A stretch of 64,000 nt of DNA from Flavobacterium sp. 11 (lineage in GTDB: Bacteria; Bacteroidota; Bacteroidia; Flavobacteriales; Flavobacteriaceae). A program made the translations under genes and the position numbers. Below the pieces are notes generated by a model. The model worked only from the letters and a program-made list of their open reading frames with translations, did not search any database and was not told the DNA's origin. Location of the stretch: NCBI RefSeq assembly GCF_002754315.1, contig NZ_PEFE01000001.1, positions 248,001 through 312,000 of the forward strand, in the 5' to 3' direction. Below are positions 10,771 through 21,661 of the stretch, piece by piece (the stretch's first letter is position 1; every line of letters starts with the position of its first letter).

Positions 10771-11298
10771 TTAACCTTTAAAAACTTTTTCTAAAGAAAC
10801 ACCTCTTTGTTTTGCAACAGTATAAGCGCTTCTCATTTGTAATAAAGCATCAAAAGTTGCTTTCACTACGTTGTGAGGATTTGAAGATCCTTGAGATTTA
10901 GATAATACATCATGAATTCCTACTGATTCAAGAACTGAACGAACAGCTCCACCAGCAATAACTCCTGTACCATGAGAGGCAGGAATTAAAAATACACGTG
11001 CACCACCAAATTTACCTTTTTGTTCGTGAGGAACTGATTGACCATTCAAAGGAATTTTTACTAAATTTTTCTTAGCATCTTCTACTGCTTTCGCAATTGC
11101 TTCAGAAACGTCTTTAGATTTTCCTAATCCGTGTCCAACCACTCCATTTTCATCACCTACAACTACAATAGCAGAAAAACCAAAAGCTCTACCTCCCTTT
11201 GTAACCTTAGTAACACGATTTACACTTACCAAACGATCTTTTAATTCAAGACCACTTGGTTTTACTAACTCTACATTCTTGTATTTACTATTAGACAT
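10771..11298 (-). CDS. rpsE: 30S ribosomal protein S5
   Basis: Small-subunit protein at the mRNA entry site, important for accuracy. The 175 residues comprise the double-stranded-RNA-binding-like N-domain ([35 protein letters not shown] segment) and the C-domain with [20 protein letters not shown] and [21 protein letters not shown]. It is within the spc gene order. Confidence 0.98.
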   Translation of the reverse strand: MSNSKYKNVELVKPSGLELKDRLVSVNRVTKVTKGGRAFGFSAIVVVGDENGVVGHGLGKSKDVSEAIAKAVEDAKKNLVKIPLNGQSVPHEQKGKFGGARVFLIPASHGTGVIAGGAVRSVLESVGIHDVLSKSQGSSNPHNVVKATFDALLQMRSAYTVAKQRGVSLEKVFKG

Positions 11299-11304
11299 AC
11301 TATA

Positions 11305-11655
11305 TTAGAATTTAAGTCCAGCCGCTCTTGCGCCTTCCGCTAATGATTTAATACGACCGTGATATAAATAACCTCCTCTATCGAAAGTCACTACGTCTAT
11401 CCCAGCTTTTAAAGCTTTTTCAGCAACTAGTTTTCCAACCGCTGTAGCAACTTCAATGTTCGTACCGTTACCTATTTCTTTTTCTCTTGAAGAAGCTGCC
11501 AATAAAGTAACTCCGTTTACGTCATCAATAAGTTGAGCGTAAATTTCTTTGTTACTTCTAAATACAGATAGTCTTGGATTAGTAGCAGTACCACTAATTG
11601 TTTTTCTAATTCTGAATCTAATTCGTTGTCTTCTTTCAGGTTTTGTTAATGACAT
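11305..11655 (-). CDS. rplR: 50S ribosomal protein L18
   Basis: 5S rRNA-binding protein of the central protuberance. The 116 residues include [20 protein letters not shown] near the N-terminus, [12 protein letters not shown], and the C-terminal [20 protein letters not shown]. It lies between rplF and rpsE with gaps of 11 and 6 nt. Confidence 0.98.
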   Translation of the reverse strand: MSLTKPERRQRIRFRIRKTISGTATNPRLSVFRSNKEIYAQLIDDVNGVTLLAASSREKEIGNGTNIEVATAVGKLVAEKALKAGIDVVTFDRGGYLYHGRIKSLAEGARAAGLKF

Positions 11656-11666
11656 AATCTTATTTT

Positions 11667-12209
11667 TTAAGCTGATTTACCTGCTTTTCTTCTTAATACT
11701 TCACCTACAAATTTAACACCTTTTCCTTTGTACGGCTCAGGCTTACGGAAACCTCTGATTTTCGCAGCTACTTGACCTAAAAGTTGTTTGTCAAATGATG
11801 TTAATTTAACAATTGGATTTTTACCTTTTTCAGATATTGTTTCTAAAGTTACTTCTGGAGCAATTTCTAAAACAATATTATGAGAATATCCAAGAGCTAA
11901 ATCTAACTTTTGTCCTTGATTTGAAGCTCTGTAACCAACTCCTACCAACTCTAAAGATTTAGTAAAACCTTCGTTTACACCAATAATCATGTTATTGATT
12001 AAAGATCTATATAAACCGTGTTTTGCTCTTTGGTCTTTGTGATCAGACGATCTATCAACTTGAACTTGACCGTCTTCAACCGTTACAGTAACGTCCGAGA
12101 ACTCCTGTGTAAGTTGACCATTTTTTCCTTTTACTGTAATAATACCATTTGCAACTTCAACAGTTACACCAGCAGGGATTACAACCGGATTTTTACCTAT
12201 TCTTGACAT
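11667..12209 (-). CDS. rplF: 50S ribosomal protein L6
   Basis: Large-subunit protein near the sarcin-ricin loop. The 180 residues have the duplicated L6 fold: [40 protein letters not shown] in the middle, and the signature [18 protein letters not shown] near residue 155. Standard place between rpsH and rplR. Confidence 0.98.
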   Translation of the reverse strand: MSRIGKNPVVIPAGVTVEVANGIITVKGKNGQLTQEFSDVTVTVEDGQVQVDRSSDHKDQRAKHGLYRSLINNMIIGVNEGFTKSLELVGVGYRASNQGQKLDLALGYSHNIVLEIAPEVTLETISEKGKNPIVKLTSFDKQLLGQVAAKIRGFRKPEPYKGKGVKFVGEVLRRKAGKSA

Positions 12210-12227
12210 CTTCTACTATTTTAATGA

Positions 12228-12626
12228 TTAGTAAACGTAACAAATTACTTCACCACCAACATTTAACTGTTTGGCTTGTTTTCCTGTCATCAAACCTTTT
12301 GATGTAGAAACAATAGCAATTCCTAATCCGTTAAGGATTCTAGGAATTGATGAAGAACCTGAATACTTACGTAAACCTGGTTTACTAATTCTTTGGATAT
12401 CTTTAATTACAGACTCTTTAGTATCTTTATCATACTTCAAAGCGATTTTGATTGAACCCTGAACAGCGTTGTCCTCAAATTTGTAACTCAAGATATAACC
12501 TTGATCAAATAAGATCTTAGTTATTTCTTTTTTTAGATTAGATGCAGGAATTTCAACAACTTTGTGGTTTGCAGCCACAGCGTTACGAACTCTTGTCAAA
12601 TAATCTGCAATAGGATCTGTATACAT
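12228..12626 (-). CDS. rpsH: 30S ribosomal protein S8
   Basis: Primary 16S-binding protein and, in E. coli, repressor of the spc operon. The 132 residues show [19 protein letters not shown] at the N-terminus and the C-terminal [19 protein letters not shown] followed by [10 protein letters not shown] 98-nt spacer with a perfect 10-bp hairpin lies just upstream, in contrast to the few-nt gaps around it. Confidence 0.98.
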   Translation of the reverse strand: MYTDPIADYLTRVRNAVAANHKVVEIPASNLKKEITKILFDQGYILSYKFEDNAVQGSIKIALKYDKDTKESVIKDIQRISKPGLRKYSGSSSIPRILNGLGIAIVSTSKGLMTGKQAKQLNVGGEVICYVY

Positions 12627-12650
12627 GTGTATTAATTTGCGGTTATGGTT

Positions 12651-12674
12651 TTCATAGGATACTCATCCTATGAA
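12651..12674 (-). promoter_or_regulatory. Perfect hairpin in the rpsN-rpsH spacer
   Basis: TTCATAGGAT / ATCCTATGAA is a perfect 10-bp inverted repeat with a 4-nt loop (ACTC). It lacks a T-run, so it is not a standard terminator. A second small palindrome, GTAACTGAGTTAC (12709-12721), lies at the other end of the spacer. Position directly before rpsH suggests an S8-type regulatory or mRNA-processing element; this is inference. Confidence 0.35.
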
Positions 12675-12724
12675 CCTTTAACCAATTTATAAATGTGTTT
12701 GTATTGACGTAACTGAGTTACAGT

Positions 12725-12994
12725 CTACCAAGATGCTTTTTTAACACCTGGGATTAATCCGTTATTTGCCATTTCACGAAATGTTACACGTGAAATACCA
12801 AATTGACGCATATATCCTCTTGGTCTACCTGTCAATTTGCAACGATTGTGCAAACGAACCGGAGAAGCATTTTTCGGTAATTTTTGCAAACCTACGAAAT
12901 CTCCAGCTTCTAACAAAGCTTTTCTTTTCTCAGCATACTTTGCTACAGTTTTTTCTCTCTTAACCTCACGGGCTTTCATTGATTCTTTAGCCAT
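12725..12994 (-). CDS. rpsN: 30S ribosomal protein S14 (zinc-free form)
   Basis: Head protein of the small subunit. The 89 residues are the longer, zinc-independent S14: [20 protein letters not shown] then [22 protein letters not shown], without CxxC pairs. It follows rplE after 3 nt and precedes the unusual 98-nt spacer before rpsH. Confidence 0.98.
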   Translation of the reverse strand: MAKESMKAREVKREKTVAKYAEKRKALLEAGDFVGLQKLPKNASPVRLHNRCKLTGRPRGYMRQFGISRVTFREMANNGLIPGVKKASW

Positions 12995-12997
12995 ATC

Positions 12998-13549
12998 TTA
13001 ATTCTTTTTAAAAGGTAAACCTAATTCAGCCAATAGTGATTTTGCTTCTTTATCAGTTTTTGCAGAAGTAACAAAAGATATATCCATTCCTGATATTTTG
13101 TTTACTTTGTCAATATCAATTTCTGGGAAAATGATTTGCTCCAAAACACCAAGGTTGTAATTACCTCTTCCGTCAAAACCAGTAGCTTTAATTCCGCTAA
13201 AATCTCTAACACGTGGTAAAGCAGAAGTGATAAGTCTATCTAAAAACTCATACATTCTTTCTCCACGCAAAGTAACTTTTGCTCCAATAGGCATCCCTTT
13301 TCTCAATTTGAATGACGCAACGTCTTTCTTTGAGATTGTAGATACTGCTTTCTGTCCAGTGATCTTTGTTAACTCATCAACTGCATAGTCAATTAGTTTT
13401 TTATCAGATACAGCTGCACCAACTCCTTTACTTAAAACGATTTTTTCCAATTTTGGAACTTGCATTACGTTTACGTATCCGAATTCCTCTTTAAGAGCAG
13501 CAATTACTCTGCTCTTATATTCTTCTTTTAGTCTAGGTATATACGCCAT
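12998..13549 (-). CDS. rplE: 50S ribosomal protein L5
   Basis: 5S rRNA and P-site tRNA contact protein. The 183 residues contain [21 protein letters not shown], the [18 protein letters not shown] segment near residue 110 and the C-terminal [16 protein letters not shown]. Starts 2 nt after rplX stop. Confidence 0.98.
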   Translation of the reverse strand: MAYIPRLKEEYKSRVIAALKEEFGYVNVMQVPKLEKIVLSKGVGAAVSDKKLIDYAVDELTKITGQKAVSTISKKDVASFKLRKGMPIGAKVTLRGERMYEFLDRLITSALPRVRDFSGIKATGFDGRGNYNLGVLEQIIFPEIDIDKVNKISGMDISFVTSAKTDKEAKSLLAELGLPFKKN

Positions 13550-13551
13550 TA

Positions 13552-13866
13552 CTATAGTACTTGATTAGATTTTTTTGAAAATCTTACTTTCTTATCTCCT
13601 TCTACTCTAATACCAACTCTAGTTGTTTCCTTAGTTTTAGGATCAATTAAAGATATATTAGATATTTGTATAGAAGCTTCTTTCTTTACGATACCACCTT
13701 GAGGGCTTTTCGCGCTTGGTTTCGTATGTTTTGAAACCATGTTTACACCTTCAACTATCGCTTTGTTTTTCTCACGGTAAACACGTAAAACTTTACCTTC
13801 AGCACCTTTATGGTCTCCAGCAATTACTCTTACGATGTCACCTGATTTTATTTTTAGCTTTATCAT
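13552..13866 (-). CDS. rplX: 50S ribosomal protein L24
   Basis: Assembly-initiating KOW-domain protein. The 104 residues include the KOW motif [20 protein letters not shown] at positions 6-25 and [32 protein letters not shown] further on. Located between rplN and rplE, as usual. Confidence 0.98.
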   Translation of the reverse strand: MIKLKIKSGDIVRVIAGDHKGAEGKVLRVYREKNKAIVEGVNMVSKHTKPSAKSPQGGIVKKEASIQISNISLIDPKTKETTRVGIRVEGDKKVRFSKKSNQVL

Positions 13867-13878
13867 CTTAAAAACGAA

Positions 13879-14247
13879 TTAAAGCACTTCTGGTGCTAAT
13901 GATACAATTTTCATGAATTGTTTTTCACGAAGTTCTCTTGCTACCGGACCAAAAACACGAGTTCCTCTCATTTCACCAGCAGCATTTAATAACACACATG
14001 CGTTGTCATCAAATCTAATGTATGAACCATCGGCTCTTCTTACTTCTTTTTTGGTACGTACAACAACTGCAGTTGAAACAGCTCCTTTTTTAACGCTTCC
14101 GTTAGGAGCAGTATCTTTGATAGAAACTACAATCTTGTCACCAACAGAGGCATACCTTCTTTTGGTACCTCCTAAAACACGGATAGTTAAAACTTCCTTT
14201 GCTCCAGTGTTATCTGCTACTTTTAGTCTTGATTCTTGTTGTACCAT
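13879..14247 (-). CDS. rplN: 50S ribosomal protein L14
   Basis: Interface protein of the large subunit. The 122 residues read [20 protein letters not shown], then [20 protein letters not shown], and the signature [29 protein letters not shown]. Starts 2 nt after the rpsQ stop. Confidence 0.98.
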   Translation of the reverse strand: MVQQESRLKVADNTGAKEVLTIRVLGGTKRRYASVGDKIVVSIKDTAPNGSVKKGAVSTAVVVRTKKEVRRADGSYIRFDDNACVLLNAAGEMRGTRVFGPVARELREKQFMKIVSLAPEVL

Positions 14248-14249
14248 AA

Positions 14250-14510
14250 TTATTTAGCTCTTTCTAGGATTTCAACTAACCTCCAACATTTTGTTTTACT
14301 CATAGGACGCGTTTCGCTAATCCTTACAGTATCTCCAATGTTACAGTCGTTCTTTTCGTCGTGTGCGTGATACTTTTTAGTTTTCAACACGAACTTACCG
14401 TATAATGGGTGCTTTACTTTACGTACTTCAGCAACAACAATAGACTTGTCCATTTTGTCTGAAGTTACAACACCAACTCTTTCTTTTCTTAAATTTCTTT
14501 TTTCTTCCAT
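14250..14510 (-). CDS. rpsQ: 30S ribosomal protein S17
   Basis: 16S-binding OB-fold protein of the small-subunit body. The 86 residues show [38 protein letters not shown] and the C-terminal [20 protein letters not shown]. It lies between rpmC and rplN. Confidence 0.98.
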   Translation of the reverse strand: MEEKRNLRKERVGVVTSDKMDKSIVVAEVRKVKHPLYGKFVLKTKKYHAHDEKNDCNIGDTVRISETRPMSKTKCWRLVEILERAK

Positions 14511-14527
14511 CTTTCAGCAGATTACAA

Positions 14528-14719
14528 TTATTGCAACTCTCTTTTAGTAAGTTCCGTAGCTAATCTTGCAACTGTTCTTCTTACACTTCTAATTTGAAGT
14601 GGGTTCTCAATTGGAGAAATAGCGTGAGCCATTTTTAGGTCGGCATATGCCTTCTTAGTCTGGCTAAGTTTTTCTTGCAACTCCGCTGCAGAAAGATCTT
14701 TTATTTCTGATTGTTTCAT
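14528..14719 (-). CDS. rpmC: 50S ribosomal protein L29
   Basis: Two-helix protein near the exit tunnel. I start it at MKQSEIKDLSAAELQEKL (63 residues, normal size) rather than 12 codons upstream, which would overlap rplP. The C-terminal NPLQIRSVRRTVARLATELTKR is diagnostic. Gap to rplP is 13 nt. Confidence 0.95.
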   Translation of the reverse strand: MKQSEIKDLSAAELQEKLSQTKKAYADLKMAHAISPIENPLQIRSVRRTVARLATELTKRELQ

Positions 14720-14732
14720 AATATAATATAGA

Positions 14733-15158
14733 TTATGCTTCGAAATCTCTAGCAACGACGAATTTAGTTTTTACTGGAAGCTTTTGAGCAGCAAGACGTA
14801 ACGCCTCTTTTGCAACTGACAAAGGTACTCCTCCAACTTCAAACATAATTCTTCCGGGTTTAACAACAGCTGCCCAATATTCAACGGCACCTTTACCTTT
14901 ACCCATACGTACCTCAAGAGGTTTCTTAGTGATAGGTTTGTCTGGAAATATTTTGATCCATAATTGTCCTTCTCTTTTCATAAAACGAGTTGCAGCAATA
15001 CGCGCAGCTTCGATTTGACGAGAGGTTAAGAACATTCCATCTTCATGTACAGATTTAATACCAAACATTCCATTAGAAAGTTCATGTCCTCTTTGAGAGT
15101 TCCCTTTCATTTTACCTTTTTGTACCTTACGGTATTTTGTTCTTTTAGGCTGTAACAT
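14733..15158 (-). CDS. rplP: 50S ribosomal protein L16
   Basis: A-site-adjacent protein of the large subunit. The 141 residues begin [19 protein letters not shown] and contain [27 protein letters not shown] in the middle and [22 protein letters not shown] near the end. Standard rpsC-rplP-rpmC order. Confidence 0.98.
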   Translation of the reverse strand: MLQPKRTKYRKVQKGKMKGNSQRGHELSNGMFGIKSVHEDGMFLTSRQIEAARIAATRFMKREGQLWIKIFPDKPITKKPLEVRMGKGKGAVEYWAAVVKPGRIMFEVGGVPLSVAKEALRLAAQKLPVKTKFVVARDFEA

Positions 15159-15177
15159 TTTTCTTTAGTTTAAAAAT

Positions 15178-15936
15178 TTACTTTCGTTTACGAGCGTCTG
15201 GTTTTCCACCTTTATTAAAAGGTTTTCTGTCTCCTCTAGGAGAATCACCACCTTTACCACCAGCACCAGATTGTTTTTTGTCCATTCCGGCAAGTGGAGA
15301 AAGATCTCTCTTTCCATAAACTTCACCTTTCATGATCCATACTTTGATACCCATTCTACCATAAGTAGTATGAGCTTCAGCCAAAGCATAATCAATATCA
15401 GCTCTGAAAGTTGATAGAGGAATTCTACCTTCTTTGAAACCTTCTGAACGTGCCATCTCTGCACCATTCAAACGACCAGAAATCAAAACTTTGATACCTT
15501 CTGCGTTCATACGCATAGAAGCAGCAATAGCCATTTTGATTGCACGTCTGTAAGAAATTCTGCTTTCGATTTGACGACAGATGCTTGTAGCAACTAGATA
15601 CGCGTCAAGTTCAGGTCTTTTAATTTCAAAGATGTTGATTTGAACCTCTTTGTCAGTAATCTTTTTAAGTTCTTCTTTCAACTTGTCTACCTCTTGTCCA
15701 CCTTTTCCGATAATGATACCAGGTCTAGCAGTAGTGATAGTAACGGTTACAAGTTTTAAAGTTCTCTCGATGATTACTTTCGATACACTAGCTTTTGATA
15801 AACGAGCATGGATGTACTTTCTGATTTTGTGATCTTCGGCAAGTTTATCACCGTAATCATTTCCACCATACCAGTTTGAGTCCCATCCTCTGATGATACC
15901 AAGTCTATTTCCAATTGGATTTGTCTTTTGTCCCAT
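15178..15936 (-). CDS. rpsC: 30S ribosomal protein S3
   Basis: mRNA-entry protein of the small-subunit head. The 252 residues contain [14 protein letters not shown], the KH domain with [16 protein letters not shown] around residue 75, and [30 protein letters not shown] in the C-domain. A Gly/Lys/Arg-rich tail of about 30 residues makes it slightly longer than E. coli S3. Confidence 0.98.
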   Translation of the reverse strand: MGQKTNPIGNRLGIIRGWDSNWYGGNDYGDKLAEDHKIRKYIHARLSKASVSKVIIERTLKLVTVTITTARPGIIIGKGGQEVDKLKEELKKITDKEVQINIFEIKRPELDAYLVATSICRQIESRISYRRAIKMAIAASMRMNAEGIKVLISGRLNGAEMARSEGFKEGRIPLSTFRADIDYALAEAHTTYGRMGIKVWIMKGEVYGKRDLSPLAGMDKKQSGAGGKGGDSPRGDRKPFNKGGKPDARKRK

Positions 15937-15941
15937 GCTGC

Positions 15942-16355
15942 TTAAGAATTGCTTTGTGTGTTATTGATAGCTCCAAGCACGATTGTTACGTGGTTAGAAC
16001 GTTTTCTTATTCTGTGTGCACGACCTTGAGGAGCTGGACGAAGTCTTTTCAACATCATTCCACCATCTACTCTGATCTCTTTTACGAATAAACCTGCTTC
16101 TTCCATATTAGCTTCAGGGTTTTTTGCTTGCCAGTTGGCAATTACAGATAAAACCAATTTTTCTAATTTTCTTGAAGCTTCTTTAGAACTAAATCTTAAG
16201 ATGTTTAGTGCTCTTTCTACCTTCTGACCTCTTACTAGATCTGCTACTAAGCGCATTTTTCTAGGTGAAGTAGGGCAGTTATTTAACTTTGCGAAGGCCA
16301 AAGACTTGTTAGCCTCTTTTCTTGCGTCTGCTGTTTCTCTTTTACGAACTCCCAT
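15942..16355 (-). CDS. rplV: 50S ribosomal protein L22
   Basis: Exit-tunnel protein. The 137 residues contain [20 protein letters not shown], the long beta-hairpin region, and [21 protein letters not shown] near the C-terminus, which is the L22 signature. Gap of 5-6 nt to rpsC and rpsS. Confidence 0.98.
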   Translation of the reverse strand: MGVRKRETADARKEANKSLAFAKLNNCPTSPRKMRLVADLVRGQKVERALNILRFSSKEASRKLEKLVLSVIANWQAKNPEANMEEAGLFVKEIRVDGGMMLKRLRPAPQGRAHRIRKRSNHVTIVLGAINNTQSNS

Positions 16356-16361
16356 TGCTTC

Positions 16362-16640
16362 TTATTTTTTACCTTTATTTTTTGCTCCAGCATGACCTCT
16401 AAAAGATCTAGTTGGTGAAAATTCTCCTAATTTGTGACCTACCATGTTTTCTGTTACGTAAACTGGTACAAATTGACGACCGTTATGAACTGCGATAGTT
16501 TGTCCAACAAAGTCTGGAGTAATCATAGAAGCTCTAGACCATGTCTTAACCACTCCTTTATTTCCACCTGCGATGTTTTCTTGAACTTTCTTGTCTAACT
16601 TATAATGAACGAAAGGTCCTTTTTTTAATGAACGTGCCAT
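16362..16640 (-). CDS. rpsS: 30S ribosomal protein S19
   Basis: Head protein contacting S13. The 92 residues are typical: [61 protein letters not shown]. Located between rplB and rplV. Confidence 0.98.
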   Translation of the reverse strand: MARSLKKGPFVHYKLDKKVQENIAGGNKGVVKTWSRASMITPDFVGQTIAVHNGRQFVPVYVTENMVGHKLGEFSPTRSFRGHAGAKNKGKK

Positions 16641-16646
16641 ATCTTA

Positions 16647-17471
16647 TTATTTCTTTCTACGTTCTACGATATACTTGTTACTCGGGTTTTTCTTAGAACG
16701 AGTTCTATAACCTTTAGCTGGTATTCCATTTCTTGAACGTGGATGTCCACCAGAAGAACGTCCTTCACCACCACCCATTGGGTGATCGACAGGGTTCATT
16801 GCAACAGGTCTTGTTCTAGGTCTTCTTCCTAACCATCTTGTTCTACCTGCTTTACCAGATACAACTAATTGGTGGTCTGAATTAGAAACCGCTCCAATTG
16901 TAGCCGAACAAGTCAACAAGATTAATCTTGTTTCACCAGAAGGCATTTTAATTGTAGCATATTTTCCATCTCTTGCCATTAATTGAGCAAATGTTCCAGC
17001 AGAACGAGCAATTACAGCTCCTTGTCCTGGTCTCAATTCGATACAAGAAATAACAGTTCCAAGTGGAACTCTACTTAAAGGTAAAGTATTACCAATTTCA
17101 GGTTGAGATTCTGGACCAGAAACTAATTTCTGACCAACTTTCAATCCGTTTTGAGCAATAACATACGTTTTCTCTCCATCAGCATACGCCAACAAAGCGA
17201 TAAATGCAGTACGATTTGGATCATATTCAATTGATTTAACCGTAGCAGGAATTCCTTCTTTAGTACGTTTAAAATCAATGATACGATATCTCTGCTTGTG
17301 ACCACCACCCGTATAACGCATGGTCATCTTTCCTTGACTATTTCTACCACCAGAGTTTTTTATCGGCGCTATCAAAGAGCGTTCCGGCTTATCAGTTGTA
17401 ATGGCGTCATAACCATTCACAACTCTAAATCGCTGACCTGGGGTAATAGGTTTTAATTTTCTTACTGACAT
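16647..17471 (-). CDS. rplB: 50S ribosomal protein L2
   Basis: Core protein required for subunit association and peptidyl-transferase structure. The 274 residues show [19 protein letters not shown] near the N-terminus, the OB and SH3-like domains, and the C-terminal [20 protein letters not shown] with the conserved His. Standard place between rplW and rpsS. Confidence 0.98.
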   Translation of the reverse strand: MSVRKLKPITPGQRFRVVNGYDAITTDKPERSLIAPIKNSGGRNSQGKMTMRYTGGGHKQRYRIIDFKRTKEGIPATVKSIEYDPNRTAFIALLAYADGEKTYVIAQNGLKVGQKLVSGPESQPEIGNTLPLSRVPLGTVISCIELRPGQGAVIARSAGTFAQLMARDGKYATIKMPSGETRLILLTCSATIGAVSNSDHQLVVSGKAGRTRWLGRRPRTRPVAMNPVDHPMGGGEGRSSGGHPRSRNGIPAKGYRTRSKKNPSNKYIVERRKK

Positions 17472-17477
17472 TTTATC

Positions 17478-17768
17478 TTAGATATTGTTGTAAAAATCAA
17501 TTGTTTCTCCTTCTTGTACTTGAACAATTGCTTTTTTAATTGCATTCGTCTTTCCACTGATTAAACCACTTTTAGTGTATTTAGTAGTTCTATCCGGTCT
17601 TACGTTCATCGTGTTAACACTCAAAATAGTTACTCCGTAAGCAGCTTCAACAGCTTTCTTAATTTGCACTTTGTTTGCTTTTTTGTCAACAACGAATCCG
17701 AAGCGGTTTAAAACTTCACTTTCTTTGGTTACTTTTTCCGTTACTATAGGCTTAATTATGATGCTCAT
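17478..17768 (-). CDS. rplW: 50S ribosomal protein L23
   Basis: Exit-site protein that docks trigger factor and SRP. The 96 residues include IIKPIVTEKVTKESEV, NRFGFVVDKKANKVQIKKAV and VNTMNVRPDRTTKY. It lies 6 nt from both rplD and rplB. Confidence 0.98.
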   Translation of the reverse strand: MSIIIKPIVTEKVTKESEVLNRFGFVVDKKANKVQIKKAVEAAYGVTILSVNTMNVRPDRTTKYTKSGLISGKTNAIKKAIVQVQEGETIDFYNNI

Positions 17769-17774
17769 ATCCTA

Positions 17775-18404
17775 TTATTTACTTAAATTTTCTTCAATTA
17801 TCTCCAAAGAACTCTCTAAAAGCACTAAATTATTAGCGTTTAATATAGCGTAAGTACTTAATTCTAAGCTACTTACTACGCTAGAGCCTTTTAAATTGCG
17901 TGACGACAAATATACATTTTTATTTGTATCACCCAACACAAACAGGGATTTTTTATTCTCTAACTCTAAAGCTTTCAAAACGTTGATGAAATTTTTAGTG
18001 TTTGGAGTTTCAAAATTAAAGTCTTCAAGAACGATAATGTTCGACTCTTTTGCTTTAATTGAGAAAGCAGATTTTCTAGCCAAACGTTTCAAGCTTTTAT
18101 TCAATTTGAATGAATAACTTCTTGGTCTTGGTCCAAAAACTGTTCCACCACCTTTAAACAATGGATTCTTTGCACTACCCGCACGAGCAGTACCAGTTCC
18201 TTTTTGTTTTTTAATCTTACGAGTACTTCCCGCTACTTCAGCTCTTTCTTTAGCTTTGTGCGTTCCTTGTCTTTGATTAGCAAGATATTGCTTAACATCA
18301 AGGTATACTGCGTGATTGTTTGGTTCTATACCAAATACTGAATCAGAAAGTTGAACTTTTCTTCCAGTATCTTTTCCGTTGAAATCTAATACTTTTGCTT
18401 CCAT
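17775..18404 (-). CDS. rplD: 50S ribosomal protein L4
   Basis: Exit-tunnel constriction protein and S10-operon autoregulator in E. coli. The 209 residues contain the tunnel loop RKIKKQKGTGTARAGSAKNP near residue 65 and GGGTVFGPRPRSYSFKLNK. Its first base overlaps the rplC stop by 1 nt (ATG/TAA junction), so the two are probably translationally coupled. Confidence 0.98.
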   Translation of the reverse strand: MEAKVLDFNGKDTGRKVQLSDSVFGIEPNNHAVYLDVKQYLANQRQGTHKAKERAEVAGSTRKIKKQKGTGTARAGSAKNPLFKGGGTVFGPRPRSYSFKLNKSLKRLARKSAFSIKAKESNIIVLEDFNFETPNTKNFINVLKALELENKKSLFVLGDTNKNVYLSSRNLKGSSVVSSLELSTYAILNANNLVLLESSLEIIEENLSK

Positions 18405-19021
18405 TACTTCTGAATGATTACATAAGAGTTGTTATGACCAGGAACACATCCTTTAATAACAAGTAGGTTCTTATCAGCCACTACTTTTAAAACTCTAAGG
18501 TTTTGAACTTTTACATTGTCTCCTCCCATTCTTCCAGCCATACGCATTCCTTTGAATACTCTAGATGGATAAGAAGAAGCTCCTACAGAACCTGGCGCTC
18601 TTAAACGGTTGTGTTGACCGTGAGTTGCTTGACCAACACCACCAAAACCGTGACGTTTTACAACCCCTTGAAAACCTTTACCTTTAGATACACCTTGTAC
18701 ATCTACAAATTCTCCTTCAGAAAAAATAGAAACATCAATAAGATCTCCTAATTTTTGCTCTGTTGCGAAATCTTGGAATTCAACGACTTTTTTCTTAGCT
18801 ACAGTTCCCGCTTTTTTAAAGTGACCTAAAGCCGCTTTTGTGGAATGTTTCTCGTTTTTGTCATCGAAACCAAGTTGCAACGCTTCGTACCCGTCAACAC
18901 CTTTGGTTCTGACTTGGGTAACAACACATGGTCCAGCTTCGATTACTGTACAAGGAATATTCTTCCCGTTCTCGTCGAAAATGCTAGTCATGCCGATTTT
19001 TCTACCAATTAACCCAGACAT
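18404..19021 (-). CDS. rplC: 50S ribosomal protein L3
   Basis: Early-assembly protein reaching the peptidyl-transferase centre. The 205 residues include [37 protein letters not shown] near residue 115, and the tip loop with [20 protein letters not shown]. It is the first gene after a good Bacteroidota-type promoter, so the S10-spc-alpha transcript may begin here rather than at rpsJ. Confidence 0.98.
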   Translation of the reverse strand: MSGLIGRKIGMTSIFDENGKNIPCTVIEAGPCVVTQVRTKGVDGYEALQLGFDDKNEKHSTKAALGHFKKAGTVAKKKVVEFQDFATEQKLGDLIDVSIFSEGEFVDVQGVSKGKGFQGVVKRHGFGGVGQATHGQHNRLRAPGSVGASSYPSRVFKGMRMAGRMGGDNVKVQNLRVLKVVADKNLLVIKGCVPGHNNSYVIIQK

Positions 19022-19096
19022 AAATATTAATTATTAATTATTAAATATAAATATAGAACGCAGCTTTTAACCGAATCCTATTTTTTTAAGTGGGTG

Positions 19097-19128
19097 CAAA
19101 TGTATAACTTATTTACACACAAACCAAA
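19097..19128 (-). promoter_or_regulatory. Promoter upstream of rplC (S10-spc-alpha cluster)
   Basis: The minus strand has TTTG (19125-19128), a 20-nt spacer and TACATTTG (19097-19104), an excellent match to the Bacteroidota TTTG-N17-23-TAnnTTTG promoter. It lies in the 156-nt rpsJ-rplC gap and would leave a leader of roughly 70 nt before rplC. Confidence 0.75.
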
Positions 19129-19177
19129 AAAATATTTTTCGCTTAAAAACAGCGTTCCTTTCTTACTAGTAAGCTAT

Positions 19178-19483
19178 TTAAACTTTGATCTCTACTTCAA
19201 CACCGCTAGGCAATTCAAGTTTCATCAAAGCATCAATAGTTTTTGATGAAGATGAATAAATGTCAATTAATCTCTTGTATGACATTACTTCAAATTGCTC
19301 TCTCGCTTTTTTGTTAACGTGTGGAGAACGTAGTACTGTAAAAAGTTTTTTGTGTGTTGGTAATGGAATTGGTCCTGTAACAACTGCACCGGTACTTTTT
19401 ACCGTTTTTACAATCTTCTCAGCAGACTTGTCTACCAACATGTGATCGTAAGATTTTAATTTTATTCTGATTTTTTGACTCAT
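19178..19483 (-). CDS. rpsJ: 30S ribosomal protein S10
   Basis: Head protein and, with NusB, transcription antitermination factor. The 101 residues read [40 protein letters not shown] and the C-terminal [11 protein letters not shown]. It is 11 nt downstream of fusA and 156 nt before rplC with a promoter between, so it belongs transcriptionally to the str unit here. Confidence 0.98.
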   Translation of the reverse strand: MSQKIRIKLKSYDHMLVDKSAEKIVKTVKSTGAVVTGPIPLPTHKKLFTVLRSPHVNKKAREQFEVMSYKRLIDIYSSSSKTIDALMKLELPSGVEVEIKV

Positions 19484-19494
19484 TTTCTTAAAGA

Positions 19495-21651
19495 TTATGC
19501 GTTTCCTTTTGCTTTTTTGATAACTGCTTCTGAAATATTAGAAGGCGTTTCAGAGTAGTGTGAAAATTCCATAGTAGATGTTGCTCTACCTGAAGAAAGC
19601 GTTCTTAACGTAGTAACGTATCCAAACATTTCAGATAATGGCACATCTGCCTTAATAGTTTTAGCACCAGCTCTATCACCCATATCATTCACCTGACCTC
19701 TACGACGGTTGATATCACCTACGATATCTCCCATGTTTTCTTCTGGTGTAATCACTTCCATTTTCATGATTGGCTCTAATATAACAGCACCAGCTGCTTT
19801 AGCTACCTCTCTATAACCCATTCTTGCTGCAAGCTCAAAAGAAAGTGCATCAGAATCCACAGGGTGGAAAGATCCGTCTAATAAAGTTACTTTCAAACTA
19901 TCTACTTGGTATCCTGCTAAAGGACCTGTTTTCATAGCTTCTCTAAAACCTTTTTCAACTGATGGAATATATTCTTTAGGAACGTTACCACCTTTTACTG
20001 CATTTACAAACTGCAATCCAACTGGAGCTTTACCGTCAACTTCATCTGCTGGCTCAAGTATAAATACGATATCACCGAATTTACCACGACCTCCAGATTG
20101 TTTTTTGTATGTTTCTCTATGTTGTGCTTTCTTAGTAAAAGCTTCTTTGTATTCAACTTGAGGCTCACCTTGGTTCACTTCAACTTTGAATTCACGTCTC
20201 ATTCTATCCACTAAGATATCTAAGTGAAGCTCACCCATACCTGAGATAATAGTTTGACCCGAAGCTTCATCTGTTCTAACTGTAAAAGTAGGATCTTCTT
20301 CAGCCAATTTAGCCAAAGCCATACCCATTTTATCTACGTCAGCCTTAGTTTTAGGCTCAATTGCAATACCAATTACCGGCGCAGGGAATTTCATACTTTC
20401 TAAGATAATTGGGTTCTTTTCATCACACAATGTATCTCCAGTTTTAATATCTTTAAATCCAACTGCTGCTCCAATATCACCTGCTTCGATATATTCGATT
20501 GGGTTTTGCTTGTTAGCATGCATTTGATAGATACGAGAAATTCTTTCTTTATTTCCTGAACGAGTGTTCAAAACATAAGAACCAGCATCTAAACGTCCTG
20601 AATAAGCACGAAAGAAAGCTAAACGACCTACGAATGGGTCAGTAGCAATTTTAAAAGCTAAAGCAGCGAATGGCTCTTTAACATCTGGCTTACGCAAAAT
20701 TTTAGTTTGATCTTCTTCTAATAAATCAGCATCATCAGGATGAATTCCTTCGATACCATCTTTATCCATTGGAGAAGGTAAGTATTTACATACTGCATCT
20801 AACATGAATTGAACTCCTTTATTTTTGAAAGAAGAACCAGCAATCATAGGAATGATAGCCATATCCATTACAGCTGCTCTTAATGCAATGTTGATTTCTT
20901 CCTCTGTAATAGAGTTTTCATCTTCCATGAATTTTTCAAGCAAAGTCTCATCATAATCAGCTACTGCTTCAATAAGAATCGATCTGTATTCTTTAACTTC
21001 TTCAAGCATATCTTCTGGAATAGGCACAATATCATAAGTTGCCCCTAAACCTTCTTCATGCCATACTATAGCTTGGTTTTTAACTAAATCCACAACACCT
21101 TTGAAATCATTTTCTTCACCAATTGGCAAAGTGATCGCAACTGCATTTGATTTCAACATATCTCTTACTTGTTGACATACCATCAAAAAGTTAGATCCTT
21201 GTCTATCCATTTTATTAACGAATCCAATACGTGGAACTCTGTATTGATCTGCTAATCTCCAGTTAGTTTCTGATTGTGGCTCAACACCATCAACAGCACT
21301 AAATAAGAAAACCAAACCATCAAGTACACGCAAAGAACGGTTTACTTCAACTGTAAAGTCAACGTGTCCCGGTGTATCGATAATATTGAAGTGATAAGGT
21401 AATGTTTCAGGTAAAATTTTACCTTGTGTAGTTGGAAAATTCCATTCACAAGTTGTAGCAGCAGAAGTAATTGTAATACCTCTTTCTTGCTCTTGTGCCA
21501 TCCAGTCCATTGTTGCAGCACCATCGTGTACTTCACCAATTTTGTGTGATTTTCCAGTATAGAACAATATACGCTCTGTTGTTGTTGTTTTACCAGCATC
21601 AATGTGAGCAGCAATTCCTATGTTTCTTGTATATTTAAGATCTCTAGCCAT
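19495..21651 (-). CDS. fusA: Elongation factor G
   Basis: GTPase that drives ribosomal translocation and recycling. The 718 residues show the G domain ([18 protein letters not shown]-loop at about 14-30, [16 protein letters not shown]), domain II, and domains III-V including [18 protein letters not shown] and the [13 protein letters not shown] segment near the C-terminus. Length is slightly above E. coli EF-G. It sits between rpsG and rpsJ, the str-operon order; the classical tuf gene is not adjacent. Confidence 0.98.
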   Translation of the reverse strand: MARDLKYTRNIGIAAHIDAGKTTTTERILFYTGKSHKIGEVHDGAATMDWMAQEQERGITITSAATTCEWNFPTTQGKILPETLPYHFNIIDTPGHVDFTVEVNRSLRVLDGLVFLFSAVDGVEPQSETNWRLADQYRVPRIGFVNKMDRQGSNFLMVCQQVRDMLKSNAVAITLPIGEENDFKGVVDLVKNQAIVWHEEGLGATYDIVPIPEDMLEEVKEYRSILIEAVADYDETLLEKFMEDENSITEEEINIALRAAVMDMAIIPMIAGSSFKNKGVQFMLDAVCKYLPSPMDKDGIEGIHPDDADLLEEDQTKILRKPDVKEPFAALAFKIATDPFVGRLAFFRAYSGRLDAGSYVLNTRSGNKERISRIYQMHANKQNPIEYIEAGDIGAAVGFKDIKTGDTLCDEKNPIILESMKFPAPVIGIAIEPKTKADVDKMGMALAKLAEEDPTFTVRTDEASGQTIISGMGELHLDILVDRMRREFKVEVNQGEPQVEYKEAFTKKAQHRETYKKQSGGRGKFGDIVFILEPADEVDGKAPVGLQFVNAVKGGNVPKEYIPSVEKGFREAMKTGPLAGYQVDSLKVTLLDGSFHPVDSDALSFELAARMGYREVAKAAGAVILEPIMKMEVITPEENMGDIVGDINRRRGQVNDMGDRAGAKTIKADVPLSEMFGYVTTLRTLSSGRATSTMEFSHYSETPSNISEAVIKKAKGNA

Positions 21652-21661
21652 TTCTTAAGAA

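Noticed and set aside
13913..14257. 114-codon plus-strand open frame antisense to rplN
   Set aside because: Ribosomal protein genes in this cluster generate many antisense frames; codon use and product give no support.
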